Shown here: piece by piece, positions 47,056 through 55,941 of the stretch
Numbering within the stretch: position 1 is the stretch's first letter
Layout of the letters: each line of letters begins with the position of its first letter
From: Pseudomonadales bacterium
Lineage (GTDB): Bacteria; Pseudomonadota; Gammaproteobacteria; Pseudomonadales; Pseudohongiellaceae
Assembly: GCA_012103535.1 (NCBI GenBank)
Contig: WLWQ01000002.1
Span: forward strand, 124,001-188,000
Reading direction: 5' to 3'
Length of the DNA: 64,000 bases
Position numbers and translations under genes: made by a program
Notes under the pieces: generated by a model
What the model saw: only the letters and a program-made list of their open reading frames with translations
Database searches by the model: none
Told to the model about the DNA's origin: nothing

Positions 47056-48243
47056 CTAAGTAAATGAAGTATTTTCTGAATTAGACCGATTCGCGAGGAA
47101 TTGAGACGGGGTCAGCCCCGTTTCCCGCTTGAAGACGCGATTGAAGGACGCCTTACTATTGAAGCCTGATTGAAACGCAATATCGAGAATGTTACTAGCA
47201 GTGCCTTCTTTGTGTATGAGCATTTTTGCGTAACCCACCCGATACTGATTGATGAAATCAAAGAACGACACATTGAAAACCACATTAACTACTTGAGAGA
47301 GTTGGTGCGCAGGTATTGTCAAGCTTTCAGCTAAATGTGCCAGGCGCAGTTCGCCATTCAGATAAGGTTTTTCTGCTTCCATTTTCGCTAGAAGCAGCTG
47401 CTTGTAATGCATGAGTAATTCTGGGGCCAATGCAGTATTTTGATATTTTGGCTTCTCTTCCAGCTCCTTTACGCTCGGCAGATTACCAGGCTGATAAAGC
47501 GCAAAGAGGTCCGGTTGTCGATAGGAAAGATAGGCAAGCAGAAAGATTAACCCAGCAATCGTATAAACGAAAAGATTGGGCAGTACATTCGTTTCCGACG
47601 TCATGACTAAATATCCCAGCGCCGAAAGGTAGAATAGGACAGCAAATACACAAAAGCTGAATGATAGCTGAGTCAACCAATGTACACTCAATACTCCAAC
47701 ATCCGCCGAACCTTCTTTCACCTTGCTCTCGTAATTTTCAACCAGTAAATATGTGGCGTAGAAATACACCAACATATGTACAGCGATCGCAGTGGCAATC
47801 AATGTGGCATGTGAAGAGAAAAAAGGTAAGCCAGTAGTAATTGACAATTCAAGCAACTCCACTTTCCTTTCACTGTTCGCAAGAACCCAAGGTATTGAAA
47901 GTAAAATGATTGCCAATGACGGAAGCATATGGATGAAAATCTTTTTTCCCAGCTTTATTTGAAGAAAAGCATTCGCATAAAAATAGTAAAGCGGGCTCAG
48001 TACGATCAAACCGGGCATACTAAAGCCCGATAATCGAGGGCTGATATGAAAGGCGCCAGAATATACCCAAGTATGTTCGACAAGTATCAGCGCAAGACAT
48101 AACAACAAGAGGCTCAATAAAATATTCGGTACTTTATTGCTAGTTGGCGCTCTAAGTAGTACGAAGATTAGAAATATTGCTTGCAGGGCTGCAAACAATA
48201 AGACGACCTCATAGAAACTGTAGCTGTTGTTAGTGAATTCCAA
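47056..48243 (-). CDS. Membrane-bound AraC-family transcriptional regulator
   Basis: A 395-residue protein. The N-terminal 240 residues hold seven to eight membrane helices (first VVLLFAALQAIFLIFVLL, last FVYTIAGLIFLLAYLSY), and the C-terminal 110 residues form an AraC double helix-turn-helix (LAESLTIPAHQLSQVVNVVF, then AFQSGFNSKASFNRVFKRETG and LTPSQFL). Membrane AraC regulators of this layout respond to signals at the envelope; the signal is unknown. The frame starts with a TTG (48243) with a weak upstream site; no closer ATG exists. It probably controls the two genes downstream (inference). Confidence 0.85.
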   Translation of the reverse strand: MEFTNNSYSFYEVVLLFAALQAIFLIFVLLRAPTSNKVPNILLSLLLLCLALILVEHTWVYSGAFHISPRLSGFSMPGLIVLSPLYYFYANAFLQIKLGKKIFIHMLPSLAIILLSIPWVLANSERKVELLELSITTGLPFFSSHATLIATAIAVHMLVYFYATYLLVENYESKVKEGSADVGVLSVHWLTQLSFSFCVFAVLFYLSALGYLVMTSETNVLPNLFVYTIAGLIFLLAYLSYRQPDLFALYQPGNLPSVKELEEKPKYQNTALAPELLMHYKQLLLAKMEAEKPYLNGELRLAHLAESLTIPAHQLSQVVNVVFNVSFFDFINQYRVGYAKMLIHKEGTASNILDIAFQSGFNSKASFNRVFKRETGLTPSQFLANRSNSENTSFT

Positions 48244-48455
48244 AATCGTTCAGATCTGCTATTTCCATTGACCAAATTATACAAGCTAGGAACTAGAAAG
48301 GTCCCCAAAGAAAGACCGATATCTATAAAAGAGTGAGAATTTGCTACTTTTTCATTTTATAAGAATTTCTCTGTAATCTTTCACGCCATCAAGTTCATGG
48401 ACTTGTTGGACGATAGTTCTTATCCTCATTGATTAATAACCAATGGAGAAACATC

Positions 48456-48899
48456 ATGTTTAGAGTCATTATTGTTGCTGCCCTTTCTACCGTTTTCCTT
48501 GCCTGCCAACCGGAGACAACTAATTCTGTCGCCGCTCAAGCTGTCCAGCAGTCTGCGCCGGAATACATGAATCCGAATCCACGAGCGCCTTATTCCGAAG
48601 GTGTCCGCTATGGTGGACTAATCTTTTTAGCAGGCAAAACAGGCGGACCCGGAGAGTCTGGAGTGCAGGCCGAAACCCGACGCACTCTGGAATCTATCGA
48701 GGACGCACTCGAACGCTTCGGCTCCTCGATGGATCGAGTTGTGAAATGCACGGTGTTTCTAGTCGACATGGCAGAGTGGGGTGCCATGAACGAGGTTTAC
48801 ACAGAGTTCTTCCCTGAAAACAAGCCAGCCCGCACCGCCGTTGGAATCAGCTTGGGCGGAGATACTCGGGTGGAGATAGAGTGCATTGCAGCTGCGTGA
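48456..48899 (+). CDS. RidA/YjgF-family lipoprotein
   Basis: A 147-residue protein from ATG 48456 with GGAG 7 bases upstream. The N-terminus is a lipoprotein signal (LSTVFLAC, Cys near residue 17), which is unusual because RidA proteins are normally cytosolic imine deaminases. The Rid domain follows, with RYGGLIFLAGKTG, ETRRTLESIEDALERFGSSM and KCTVFLVDMAEWG, ending KPARTAVGISLGGDTRVEIE and CIAA. The Arg that binds the substrate carboxylate in active RidA corresponds to the KPARTAV Arg, which is present. Monocistronic; flanked downstream by a REP-like element. Confidence 0.88.
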   Translation: MFRVIIVAALSTVFLACQPETTNSVAAQAVQQSAPEYMNPNPRAPYSEGVRYGGLIFLAGKTGGPGESGVQAETRRTLESIEDALERFGSSMDRVVKCTVFLVDMAEWGAMNEVYTEFFPENKPARTAVGISLGGDTRVEIECIAAA

Positions 48900-48934
48900 A
48901 ATTCAAAGGGATTGAATAAAAGGGGTGGATAAAA

Positions 48935-48994
48935 GGGTCAGATATATTTACGACGACAGTGAGGGCAAATAGCTCAAACAATAGATCTATCCCC
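48935..48994. repeat. REP-like palindromic element, 60 bases, diverged
   Basis: The left arm gggtcagatatattta and the right arm aatagatctatcccc, with the inner part gacgacagtgagggcaaatagctcaaa matching the element at 38929. It appears to be a second copy of that element. Confidence 0.65.
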
Positions 48995-49035
48995 ATCAAT
49001 CCCGAATACGCGTTACGAGCCCTTAACAGGTTTCA

Positions 49036-49704
49036 ATGCTTAGACAAGATGTAAAATTTACTTTCTCTTTGCAGCTGGTACTAGCCCTGATAACGCTAAT
49101 AGGGGCTGTATCATTCGTCATGCAGTTAGAGATATCGGTGCTGTTCTCTCTGCTGGTTGTTTTTCTCTTACCGTTCATTTCGGTGGCCCTGTGGTTCTTT
49201 AAAAAGAAACGAAACATTCATTATGTCGGTAGATTACGCCAGTTTGCGCTTGGGTTTCGGGTCACGATAATAGTTGGTTGGTGCGTACTTCTGATGCCAG
49301 CCTTGTTCTGGGGGGCGATCTATTTTTATATACTCGAACCATGGCCTTTCTCTCTAAAGCAGGGCCCTGATACCACAGAAAGTATTGAAGGTTTCCAGAG
49401 AGTCATGGGATTCGAGGCTGATGCTGAGATCGGCGACATTTACTACAAGGGGTATGAATTCAGAGATTATAATCTCTTCTTGCGCTTTGAATCCTGTAAC
49501 GAGATTCTCATTGGAGAAATCACGCAGGGGCTGGTGCAGAATTCAGATGGCAGTGGCGTGACATCCTTGCGTCTGAATTCAAGATTGTCCTGGTGGTTCA
49601 ATCGATCCCAGTCGTCGGCATTTGAACATTGGGCAAGGGACTTCAGAGAAGTCTGGCTAGATCGTCAAACTTGCACAGTTTATGTGCATAGTTGGACGAC
49701 GTAA
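49036..49704 (+). CDS. Membrane protein of unknown function
   Basis: A 222-residue protein with three hydrophobic helices in the first 110 residues (LQLVLALITLIGAVSFVM, ISVLFSLLVVFLLPFISVAL, TIIVGWCVLLMPALFWGAIY), then a soluble C-terminal domain of about 110 residues with YYKGYEFRDYNLFLRFE and two Cys. I do not recognise it. The start ATG 49036 has CAGG nearby. A perfect 19-base inverted repeat with a T run follows the stop. Confidence 0.6.
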   Translation: MLRQDVKFTFSLQLVLALITLIGAVSFVMQLEISVLFSLLVVFLLPFISVALWFFKKKRNIHYVGRLRQFALGFRVTIIVGWCVLLMPALFWGAIYFYILEPWPFSLKQGPDTTESIEGFQRVMGFEADAEIGDIYYKGYEFRDYNLFLRFESCNEILIGEITQGLVQNSDGSGVTSLRLNSRLSWWFNRSQSSAFEHWARDFREVWLDRQTCTVYVHSWTT

Positions 49705-49731
49705 CGAAAGGATAACGCAAGGATAACGAAT

Positions 49732-49787
49732 GGGGACGGAGGGATTTATTATTGATCAATTGTACAAAAATAAATCCCTCCGTCCCC
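49732..49787. terminator. Perfect 19-bp hairpin, REP-like, acting as a probable terminator
   Basis: The arm ggggacggagggatttatt (49732-49750) and its exact inverted copy (49769-49787) enclose an 18-base loop with ttgatcaa symmetry; ttttt follows. It lies 27 bases after the stop at 49704. It shares its sequence with fragments near 34728-34812. The remainder of the 49705-50009 gap shows no gene. Confidence 0.7.
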
Positions 49788-50009
49788 TTTTTGTCCTTCC
49801 ATTTTGCCCTTTGCTGCAAGAAAATGGAAAAGTGATCTAAGAATTCGAGATCTTTCAAGGACTGAATATCTGAAATAAATGTTTGACGGCGTTTTCGTTT
49901 CTTGCAGAACTATACCGTTCGCCTCTATTTTCGATTTGGCTGTAAGCTCCCGCCGAACTAATTTAGATTAGCGATAATAAGAATTGCAATCGGCTACAAG
50001 AAGGCCAAA

Positions 50010-52990
50010 ATGAATATAACTAAGCTAGGTAAATTGTGTTGCGTTGCTTATCTGCTAACAGCCTCGCTCTCATTCTCTAGGCCTGCAGCACCAGTCTCTG
50101 ATCTCTTTGTAGAGTCTGACAATTCCTCCAGGGAAAATTTTCACTTATCAGCTTTTCAAGATCCACGCTTGTCTGATCCGGCTTTTCATTCATCACGGAA
50201 TTTAGCCAAAGCAAACCCCAAGAGTGAACCTGCCACAGCCGGCAATAGGATTGTCATAATCGATGCCGCTGTTGAGGATGCCAATACACTGCTAGCCGGC
50301 ATCGACCCATTGGCTCAAGTTTTTTATCTGGGCGGGAACGTCGACGGCGTGAAGCAGATAAGCCAGATTTTGTCACAATCTGAAAATGTCAGCGAGTTGC
50401 ACATTATCTCCCATGGCACCAATGGCGCCATAAGTCTCGGGACAAGCAGAATGGATGCCGCAAATCTATCGCATTATGCCAACCAGCTAAATTCCTGGGA
50501 TTCGGCATTAGCTGATGGCGCAGATATTCTACTCTATGGCTGTGATGTTGGTGCAGACGAGAGCGGTCACGAATTTATAAATCGGATAGCAAATTTAACT
50601 AATGCGGATGTAGCAGCGTCCAATGACAACACTGGCGCAGTTGACCTGGTAGCAGACTGGGAATTGGAAGTGACAACCGGCGGCATTGAAGCGCAGGTCA
50701 TTGTTTCACTTGAGGCACAGCAGAATTACTCCTGGATCCTTCCCACCGTTGATGGCAGCGGCTCAGTAGACGGTAATCAAACTTATACTGAAGCCGACAA
50801 CGGTGACGGGATAACCACAATCGTGCATTTTGCAGATGATGTGCCAGGCGTCCCAAACTCTTTGGCCAGTATAACTGATGGAGCTGGCTTCGGAGGTTCC
50901 TCAGGCAATCTTTATTTGTCAGGCACAATCGACAATACGCAGACTGTCACCGTTACTTTCAGCAGTGCAGTCACGGTTGCATCATTCCAATATATCGAAG
51001 CCGATGCCGCGGCAAGTGGTACTTATACCTTCACGCCTGTCGGTGGGGGCAGCACAATACTAGTCCCGGCAGGAGCGTTTACTATTCCCGGCGACGGCAC
51101 CTTGGTTAGTCCCGTAGACTGGACAGGTATCACCGGTTTTGTCGTAACCAATAGCAATGGTGCATTCACGCCTGGCCTCGACACGATTGACTACAATGTT
51201 GCGCCAACGCTGACCGGGCTGGTGAGTGATATTACGGTTACAGAAGACATCGCAAGTGATGTCGACCTCTCTGCTGCCAATTTTGAAAGCGCAGACAGTG
51301 ACGATATTACTGTAACTTTAACGGTCGATGCCGGCACCTTCAGTGCGCCCGCTGATGGTGCGGGCATCGGTGCAGGAGTTACAGAAACACTGGTCAATTC
51401 TAGTAGAATTACCTTGATTGGGAATGCTGACGATATCGACACCTACTTGGACACAGCTTCCAATATCCAATATACCGGGGCTGAAGATGTCGCTGGCAAT
51501 GATGTAGCAACGCTCACGGTGGCTGCGACCGATGGAACAGACGCAATAGCCAATCAGAATGCCAATATCGATATCACCGCTGTCAATGATAGCCCTACCG
51601 ATATCTCGCTGAGTGCCTCCAGCATCATTAGATCTTTGACTGTCTCCGGAGCAGATATTGGATCCCTCGGCGTATCTGATATCGATGGTGCCGGCCCCAC
51701 GTTCTCTCTGGTCGCCGATGGCTCATCGGCAAACGGCAGTTGTGGCGGTATCGCCAACGATGACGACAATGGCAGCTTTCAGATTAACTCCATCACTCTG
51801 GAAACAGTCAGTGCCTTGTTGGCTGGCAATTATGAAATTTGTTTACAAGCCCACGATGGCGGCACTACATTCCAGAAAAACTTTACCATTATGGTTACTG
51901 ATAATATCGCACCTACTATCACTGCAGTGAGTATTCCAAATGCACCCATTAATGTAGGCGATACGGTGACCGCAACAATTTCTGTGAACTCTGACAATGA
52001 CGACTACACCAGCGGCAGCGGTGCAATAACCGGTAATATCAATGGGTACAGTCTGGGTACTCTAAATAGGAACGACAACACAACCTACACGGCAATTTTC
52101 ACGGTTGTCGATGGCGGAACCGATGTGGCTGCCGGGGCAGATATTCCGGTTAATTTCACTCTGAGTGACAGCAACGGTAACACCAGCAGTGCCTTTACCA
52201 CGCCCATCAGCCAGCCAGGCGATGCGTTCTTTGCTAACGCTCCGCCTGTACCAATACCTCCAGATTTTGAACTTATCTCATTCGGTGAATCAACTATGGT
52301 CGTTGCGATTGGATCGGTAGGCATTCAAGAGATTATCGGCGGCCAAGGAACATACTCAGTAATATCAACTAATCCGAGTATTGCCAATATCAGTATTGCA
52401 GATAATAAACTACTAATTGTGCCGGTATCAGAAGGGACAACCAGAGTTTTTGTCCATGAATCATTTCGTAGCGTGGGAAGTTTTACCCTCAGGATAATTG
52501 AAGAAAACTCAGTTGAAGAGGAGTTTCTTGCAGATAGTCTACCAACATTGGATTCAATCAATAACGATGGGAGTGATACGCTTGCAATAATTCAAGGCGG
52601 AGCGAGTGCAAATAGCAGAGTCACTTTTTTTAACGATGCAACATATTCCACCGCCGAAAAGATTGAAATTGTTGCCCTGATAACTCCAGAAGAAAAACAT
52701 ATTGGAGAACAAGTACAGATTATTGTCGGGATAATTAGTCTGATTGATCCAAACAATTTTTCTTACTTGATGCTGATGGCAATTTGGTACTTCTTGAAGG
52801 CGGTGAGTTGACATCAATTGATACAACTACAGTGGTTGGAAAAATTGTCGTCGATGTAACGAAAGGCAGCTCTATCATGCTAACCCCGTCGGTAATAGGT
52901 AGCTACCATATTCATATTGGCTATTTTGTCGAATCAACTGGAGAATTAATTTACAACGTAGAACCAATAGTAATTGAAGTAATAGAGTAG
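50010..52990 (+). CDS. DUF4347-domain surface protein, with a frameshift near the 3' end
   Basis: The main frame (50010-52811) encodes 933 residues: a signal peptide, then DUF4347 (residues about 70-235; IVIIDAAVEDANTLL, ELHIISHGTNGAISLG, ILLYGCDVG) and cadherin/Ig-like repeats (ITVTEDIASDVDLSAANF, DITAVNDSPTDISL, NIAPTITAVSIP). It stops shortly after LIDPNNFSYLM. Adding one T to the TTTTT run at 52757-52761 restores NNFFLLDADGNLVLLEGG and leads on, in the other frame, to a stop at 52990 (about 993 residues in all). DUF4347 heads very large secreted adhesins. The protein is probably exported to the cell surface. Confidence 0.82.
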
Positions 52991-53383
52991 TCAGCATTGG
53001 GCTCAATGCAGTACGTCGTAAATCGTGGTTACTTGCCAACAATCTTACATTGCTGCTCGCTCATTCATTGAGGAGCGTGGTATTTTGATTGCGAACAAAG
53101 GAAAGATACAGGACATTCACAACTTAATAACACAATCTATTTGGTTGGGATTTCCGGCATTGGAATGCTCGCTGATTTTTTGTTCCATTGTGTAATACAA
53201 CACATGCCATCCCTCTTTTAGAGAAACCTATGTCGTGAGACAAGACATAAGCGAGCTAAGGAGGTGGACTGATAAGCAATGGTAAGAGGTGCGCCAATCT
53301 GCATATTTGGGCCACTTGGGCAATGAGATGAAACCGAGATCAAATTAAGAATAGATTTTTATACAAACTCCAAAGGATTTTTA
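52991..53383. other. Gene-free stretch
   Basis: No supported gene. A short frame from about 53025 to 53194 (AARSFIEERGILIANKGK) looks faintly coding but has no start site or family match. A small stem, TATGTC...GACATA, lies at about 53230-53250. AAAGGA at 53373 is the ribosome-binding site of the next gene. Confidence 0.5.
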
Positions 53384-54313
53384 GTGAAAAGAAATAGTTC
53401 TGTTTGGCGGCGTAAAAGCGCTGTCTGTCTAATCGGGTTCCTTTTATGGAACTCCAACAGTGTTGGGTTCGCACAAACAATGGTGCGAGTTTCCACTAAC
53501 TTGGGGGATTTCGATATAGAATTGTTTGATTCTGAGACACCTGGCACAGTGCAAAATTTTCTCAACTATATTGGCAGTAACAGCTATGCCGATTCCATTG
53601 TGCATCGTTCGGTTCCAGGATTTGTCATACAGGGCGGTGGATTTGCGATTGAGGAAGAGACCACCACAATCCTGGCTATAGAGACTGATCCAGCAATAGC
53701 TAATGAACCTGGAATTTCTAATGTTCGCGGCACTGTGGCAATGGCCAAGTTAGGAGGGGATCCCAATAGTGCCACCAGTCAATGGTTTGTAAATCTTGCG
53801 GATAACACATTTCTGGATTCAGACAACGGTGGCTTCACTGTGTTTGGTCGAGTTTTAAGCGACGACATGGTGGTGGACAGCATTTCTCAATTGACTCGTG
53901 TATCGCTAGGAGGAGCATTCACAGATTTGCCAGTCGTTAACTACAATGGGGTAAATGTAACGCGAGAAAACTTGGTGTTTACCGATATCGCTGTTATTGA
54001 AGAGGTGCTGGCTCCCAATCGATTCGATAACAGTTCAGGCAATTTAGTTTTAAGCATAGATGCCGGAAGTGCAGGAATCGCCGAATTAGTTTTTACAATA
54101 GAAACTTCAGAGCCTGACGTTGTAATTCGTGCGCAGGTGAATTCAGTCGTATCTTTGCCTTCGGCAGATGCAGGATTCACCACATTCGATGGTCAGACAG
54201 GGCAACTAGTAATTCCCGAATTGGACGTAGATGGCAGTGTTGCCTTTCGTAATCTTGTTTTTACTCTTACTGATGCTGATCAACTTCTATTTACGCTGGA
54301 ATCGTTTGAATAA
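53384..54313 (+). CDS. Exported cyclophilin-type peptidyl-prolyl isomerase with C-terminal extension
   Basis: A 309-residue protein. The GTG at 53384 has AAAGGA 6 bases upstream. A signal peptide (GFLLWNSNSVGFAQ) is followed by a cyclophilin domain (residues 32-200: VSTNLGDFDIELFDSETPGT, FHRS-like VHRSVPGFVIQGGGF, AMAKLGGDPNSATSQWFVNL, GGFTVFGRV). The residues 220-309 form an added beta-rich domain not found in minimal enzymes. It should assist folding of exported proteins. It follows the DUF4347 gene and might serve its product (inference). Confidence 0.87.
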   Translation: MKRNSSVWRRKSAVCLIGFLLWNSNSVGFAQTMVRVSTNLGDFDIELFDSETPGTVQNFLNYIGSNSYADSIVHRSVPGFVIQGGGFAIEEETTTILAIETDPAIANEPGISNVRGTVAMAKLGGDPNSATSQWFVNLADNTFLDSDNGGFTVFGRVLSDDMVVDSISQLTRVSLGGAFTDLPVVNYNGVNVTRENLVFTDIAVIEEVLAPNRFDNSSGNLVLSIDAGSAGIAELVFTIETSEPDVVIRAQVNSVVSLPSADAGFTTFDGQTGQLVIPELDVDGSVAFRNLVFTLTDADQLLFTLESFE

Positions 54314-54358
54314 TGGGTGTCTAGAAATCGATTTGGTCTGACTAAGTTAATAGTATTC

Positions 54359-54379
54359 GGGACAGATTTACTTTTGACA
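54359..54379 (+). repeat. REP-like half-site, gggacagattta type
   Basis: gggacagatttacttttgac, 45 bases after the cyclophilin stop. It matches the 38929 class of ends; no partner arm is seen before the next gene. Confidence 0.4.
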
Positions 54380-54436
54380 TTGAAGATTTGGTATTCACCG
54401 AATTCGACACTTTGCGCAGCATTTGGATCTTAGTAA

Positions 54437-54868
54437 ATGTTCATTAAAGAAAAAATCCCGAATGAAATCAGGGAAAAGTACAAATACAAGAGCCTTCTTC
54501 GCACTTGGCTTTTTGATCAGGAACACAAAGCTGGTTTCTTACGTGTTGGTGGGTTTGGTGTTGGATCTCCATTTCCCGGCGGCGCTCAAAATTTTGAGTA
54601 CAATCTGATTTGGAATAATCAACTCGTCAAGATAATTACCAAAGAACTTAGCAAGCCTTCTGAATCAAGCCCTACTACTAATCGACTCTACATCGTAAGT
54701 CACGAACTAAGACCAATTGAGGCCCCTAAGTGTTTGGAATCACATGCTGGGGACTTAATTGAACTAACACGCAGCGCATTTTTAGACTACGGTTTTGCAG
54801 GAAGCAAAGAAAAGTCTGAATCAGTTACGGTTCAATTCAATAGAAACCGCCCAATCTTTTTTACTTAG
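54437..54868 (+). CDS. Hypothetical protein, weakly supported
   Basis: A 143-residue frame with no signal peptide or membrane helix and no recognised domain. Composition is ordinary for a small soluble protein (FDQEHKAGFLRVGGFGVGSP, LYIVSHELRPIEAP). No ribosome-binding site is visible at ATG 54437. It lies between two REP-like half-sites, and its codon use is poorer in GC than its neighbours. It may be a recent acquisition or not a gene. Confidence 0.45.
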   Translation: MFIKEKIPNEIREKYKYKSLLRTWLFDQEHKAGFLRVGGFGVGSPFPGGAQNFEYNLIWNNQLVKIITKELSKPSESSPTTNRLYIVSHELRPIEAPKCLESHAGDLIELTRSAFLDYGFAGSKEKSESVTVQFNRNRPIFFT

Positions 54869-54885
54869 ATAAATGGAATAGACCA

Positions 54886-54908
54886 ATGAGGTCAGTGTAC
54901 TTTGATCT
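54886..54908 (+). repeat. REP-like half-site, ggtcagtgtactttgatc type
   Basis: aatgaggtcagtgtactttgatc, ending 15 bases before the PhyH start codon. Same word family as 45953. Confidence 0.4.
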
Positions 54909-54923
54909 TGTAGCAGCAATGCC

Positions 54924-55763
54924 ATGCAAGTAATTCCAGATAGATACACTGTAGATATTGATTCATGGAAGACCAATGGCTATCTAATTTTTCGTGAGGT
55001 TTTTAGTCGATCTCAAGTGGACACAATTAATGCGTTCATGAATCGAGTTTGGGATCACTCGGCGTTAACTAATTCCGCTGTAACATTAGATGCTTTTTTG
55101 GATAGCTCCCGCTATCAACGAATGTTGTTTTCTGAAGCATCGGACGAAACAAGATTTCATCCTTACAAGCTTAATGATCTGTATTTGGAGTCGGAAGAGA
55201 TTCGATCTTTCGTGTTAGCAAAAGATCTGCGTAAGGTATTTAGTCAGCTATTGAATGGCGAGGCTCTTGTATGCAACTCACTTAACTTGGGATTCGGAGC
55301 ACAGCAATGTGATCATATTGACACACTGTATACACTTCCTCGTGTTAAAAACAAACTTGTTGTGTCATGGATTGCGTTGGATGAAGTTGATGAGAGCAAT
55401 GGGCCAGTTAAGTATTTTCCGGGGAGCCATAAGATTCCTCCATACTATTTTAGCAATGGGAAAATGGATGCAATAGATTCAGAAATGCACCATTTTCAAA
55501 CATACATTGAGGATGAATTGCAAAAGTTGGGCATTATTCCAAAACGATTTTTTGCGCAGCCTGGCGATGTTCTGATTTGGCATGGCCAGCTCGTCCATGG
55601 GGGTTCACGGATTCTCAATACAAACAAGCAGCGGCGATCAATTGTGACACACTACTTTAGAAAGAAAGACTACAAGTATCATTTTTGGCGAATAAAAGAA
55701 TCAGAAAACGGTGGTTACTATTACAATCGAAAACATCCTAAAGTAGAAAGTAGTGAACACTAG
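54924..55763 (+). CDS. Phytanoyl-CoA dioxygenase (PhyH) family protein
   Basis: A 279-residue Fe(II)/2-oxoglutarate-dependent oxygenase. The metal motif is HID in QCDHIDTLYTLP near residue 130, the distal His is in WHGQLVHGGSRI near residue 225, and Arg about ten residues later would bind 2-oxoglutarate. SNGPVKYFPGSHKIPP is the family signature loop. Typical substrates are small acids, ectoine or halogenation-type metabolites; the one here is unknown. The ribosome-binding site is weak. AT-rich relative to the surrounding region; no clear operon partner. Confidence 0.85.
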   Translation: MQVIPDRYTVDIDSWKTNGYLIFREVFSRSQVDTINAFMNRVWDHSALTNSAVTLDAFLDSSRYQRMLFSEASDETRFHPYKLNDLYLESEEIRSFVLAKDLRKVFSQLLNGEALVCNSLNLGFGAQQCDHIDTLYTLPRVKNKLVVSWIALDEVDESNGPVKYFPGSHKIPPYYFSNGKMDAIDSEMHHFQTYIEDELQKLGIIPKRFFAQPGDVLIWHGQLVHGGSRILNTNKQRRSIVTHYFRKKDYKYHFWRIKESENGGYYYNRKHPKVESSEH

Positions 55764-55941
55764 TAACTTTTCAACTTAGCGTGTTTTTTAGTTTAGGAAA
55801 AATCTGAAGAGGTGCAGTGATGTTTCAGTAAATCTGATCAACGTTCTAGTCTCTTCGATCGATTAAATTGATTCGGTGCTTGAATGACCCGGATTTATAG
55901 TTGTAATCCTTTCCCACCTTATTGGATACTTTTATTCTTGG

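Noticed and set aside
53025-53194. Small plus-strand frame in the gap before the cyclophilin gene
   Set aside because: No start site with a ribosome-binding site and no family resemblance; too little to call a gene.
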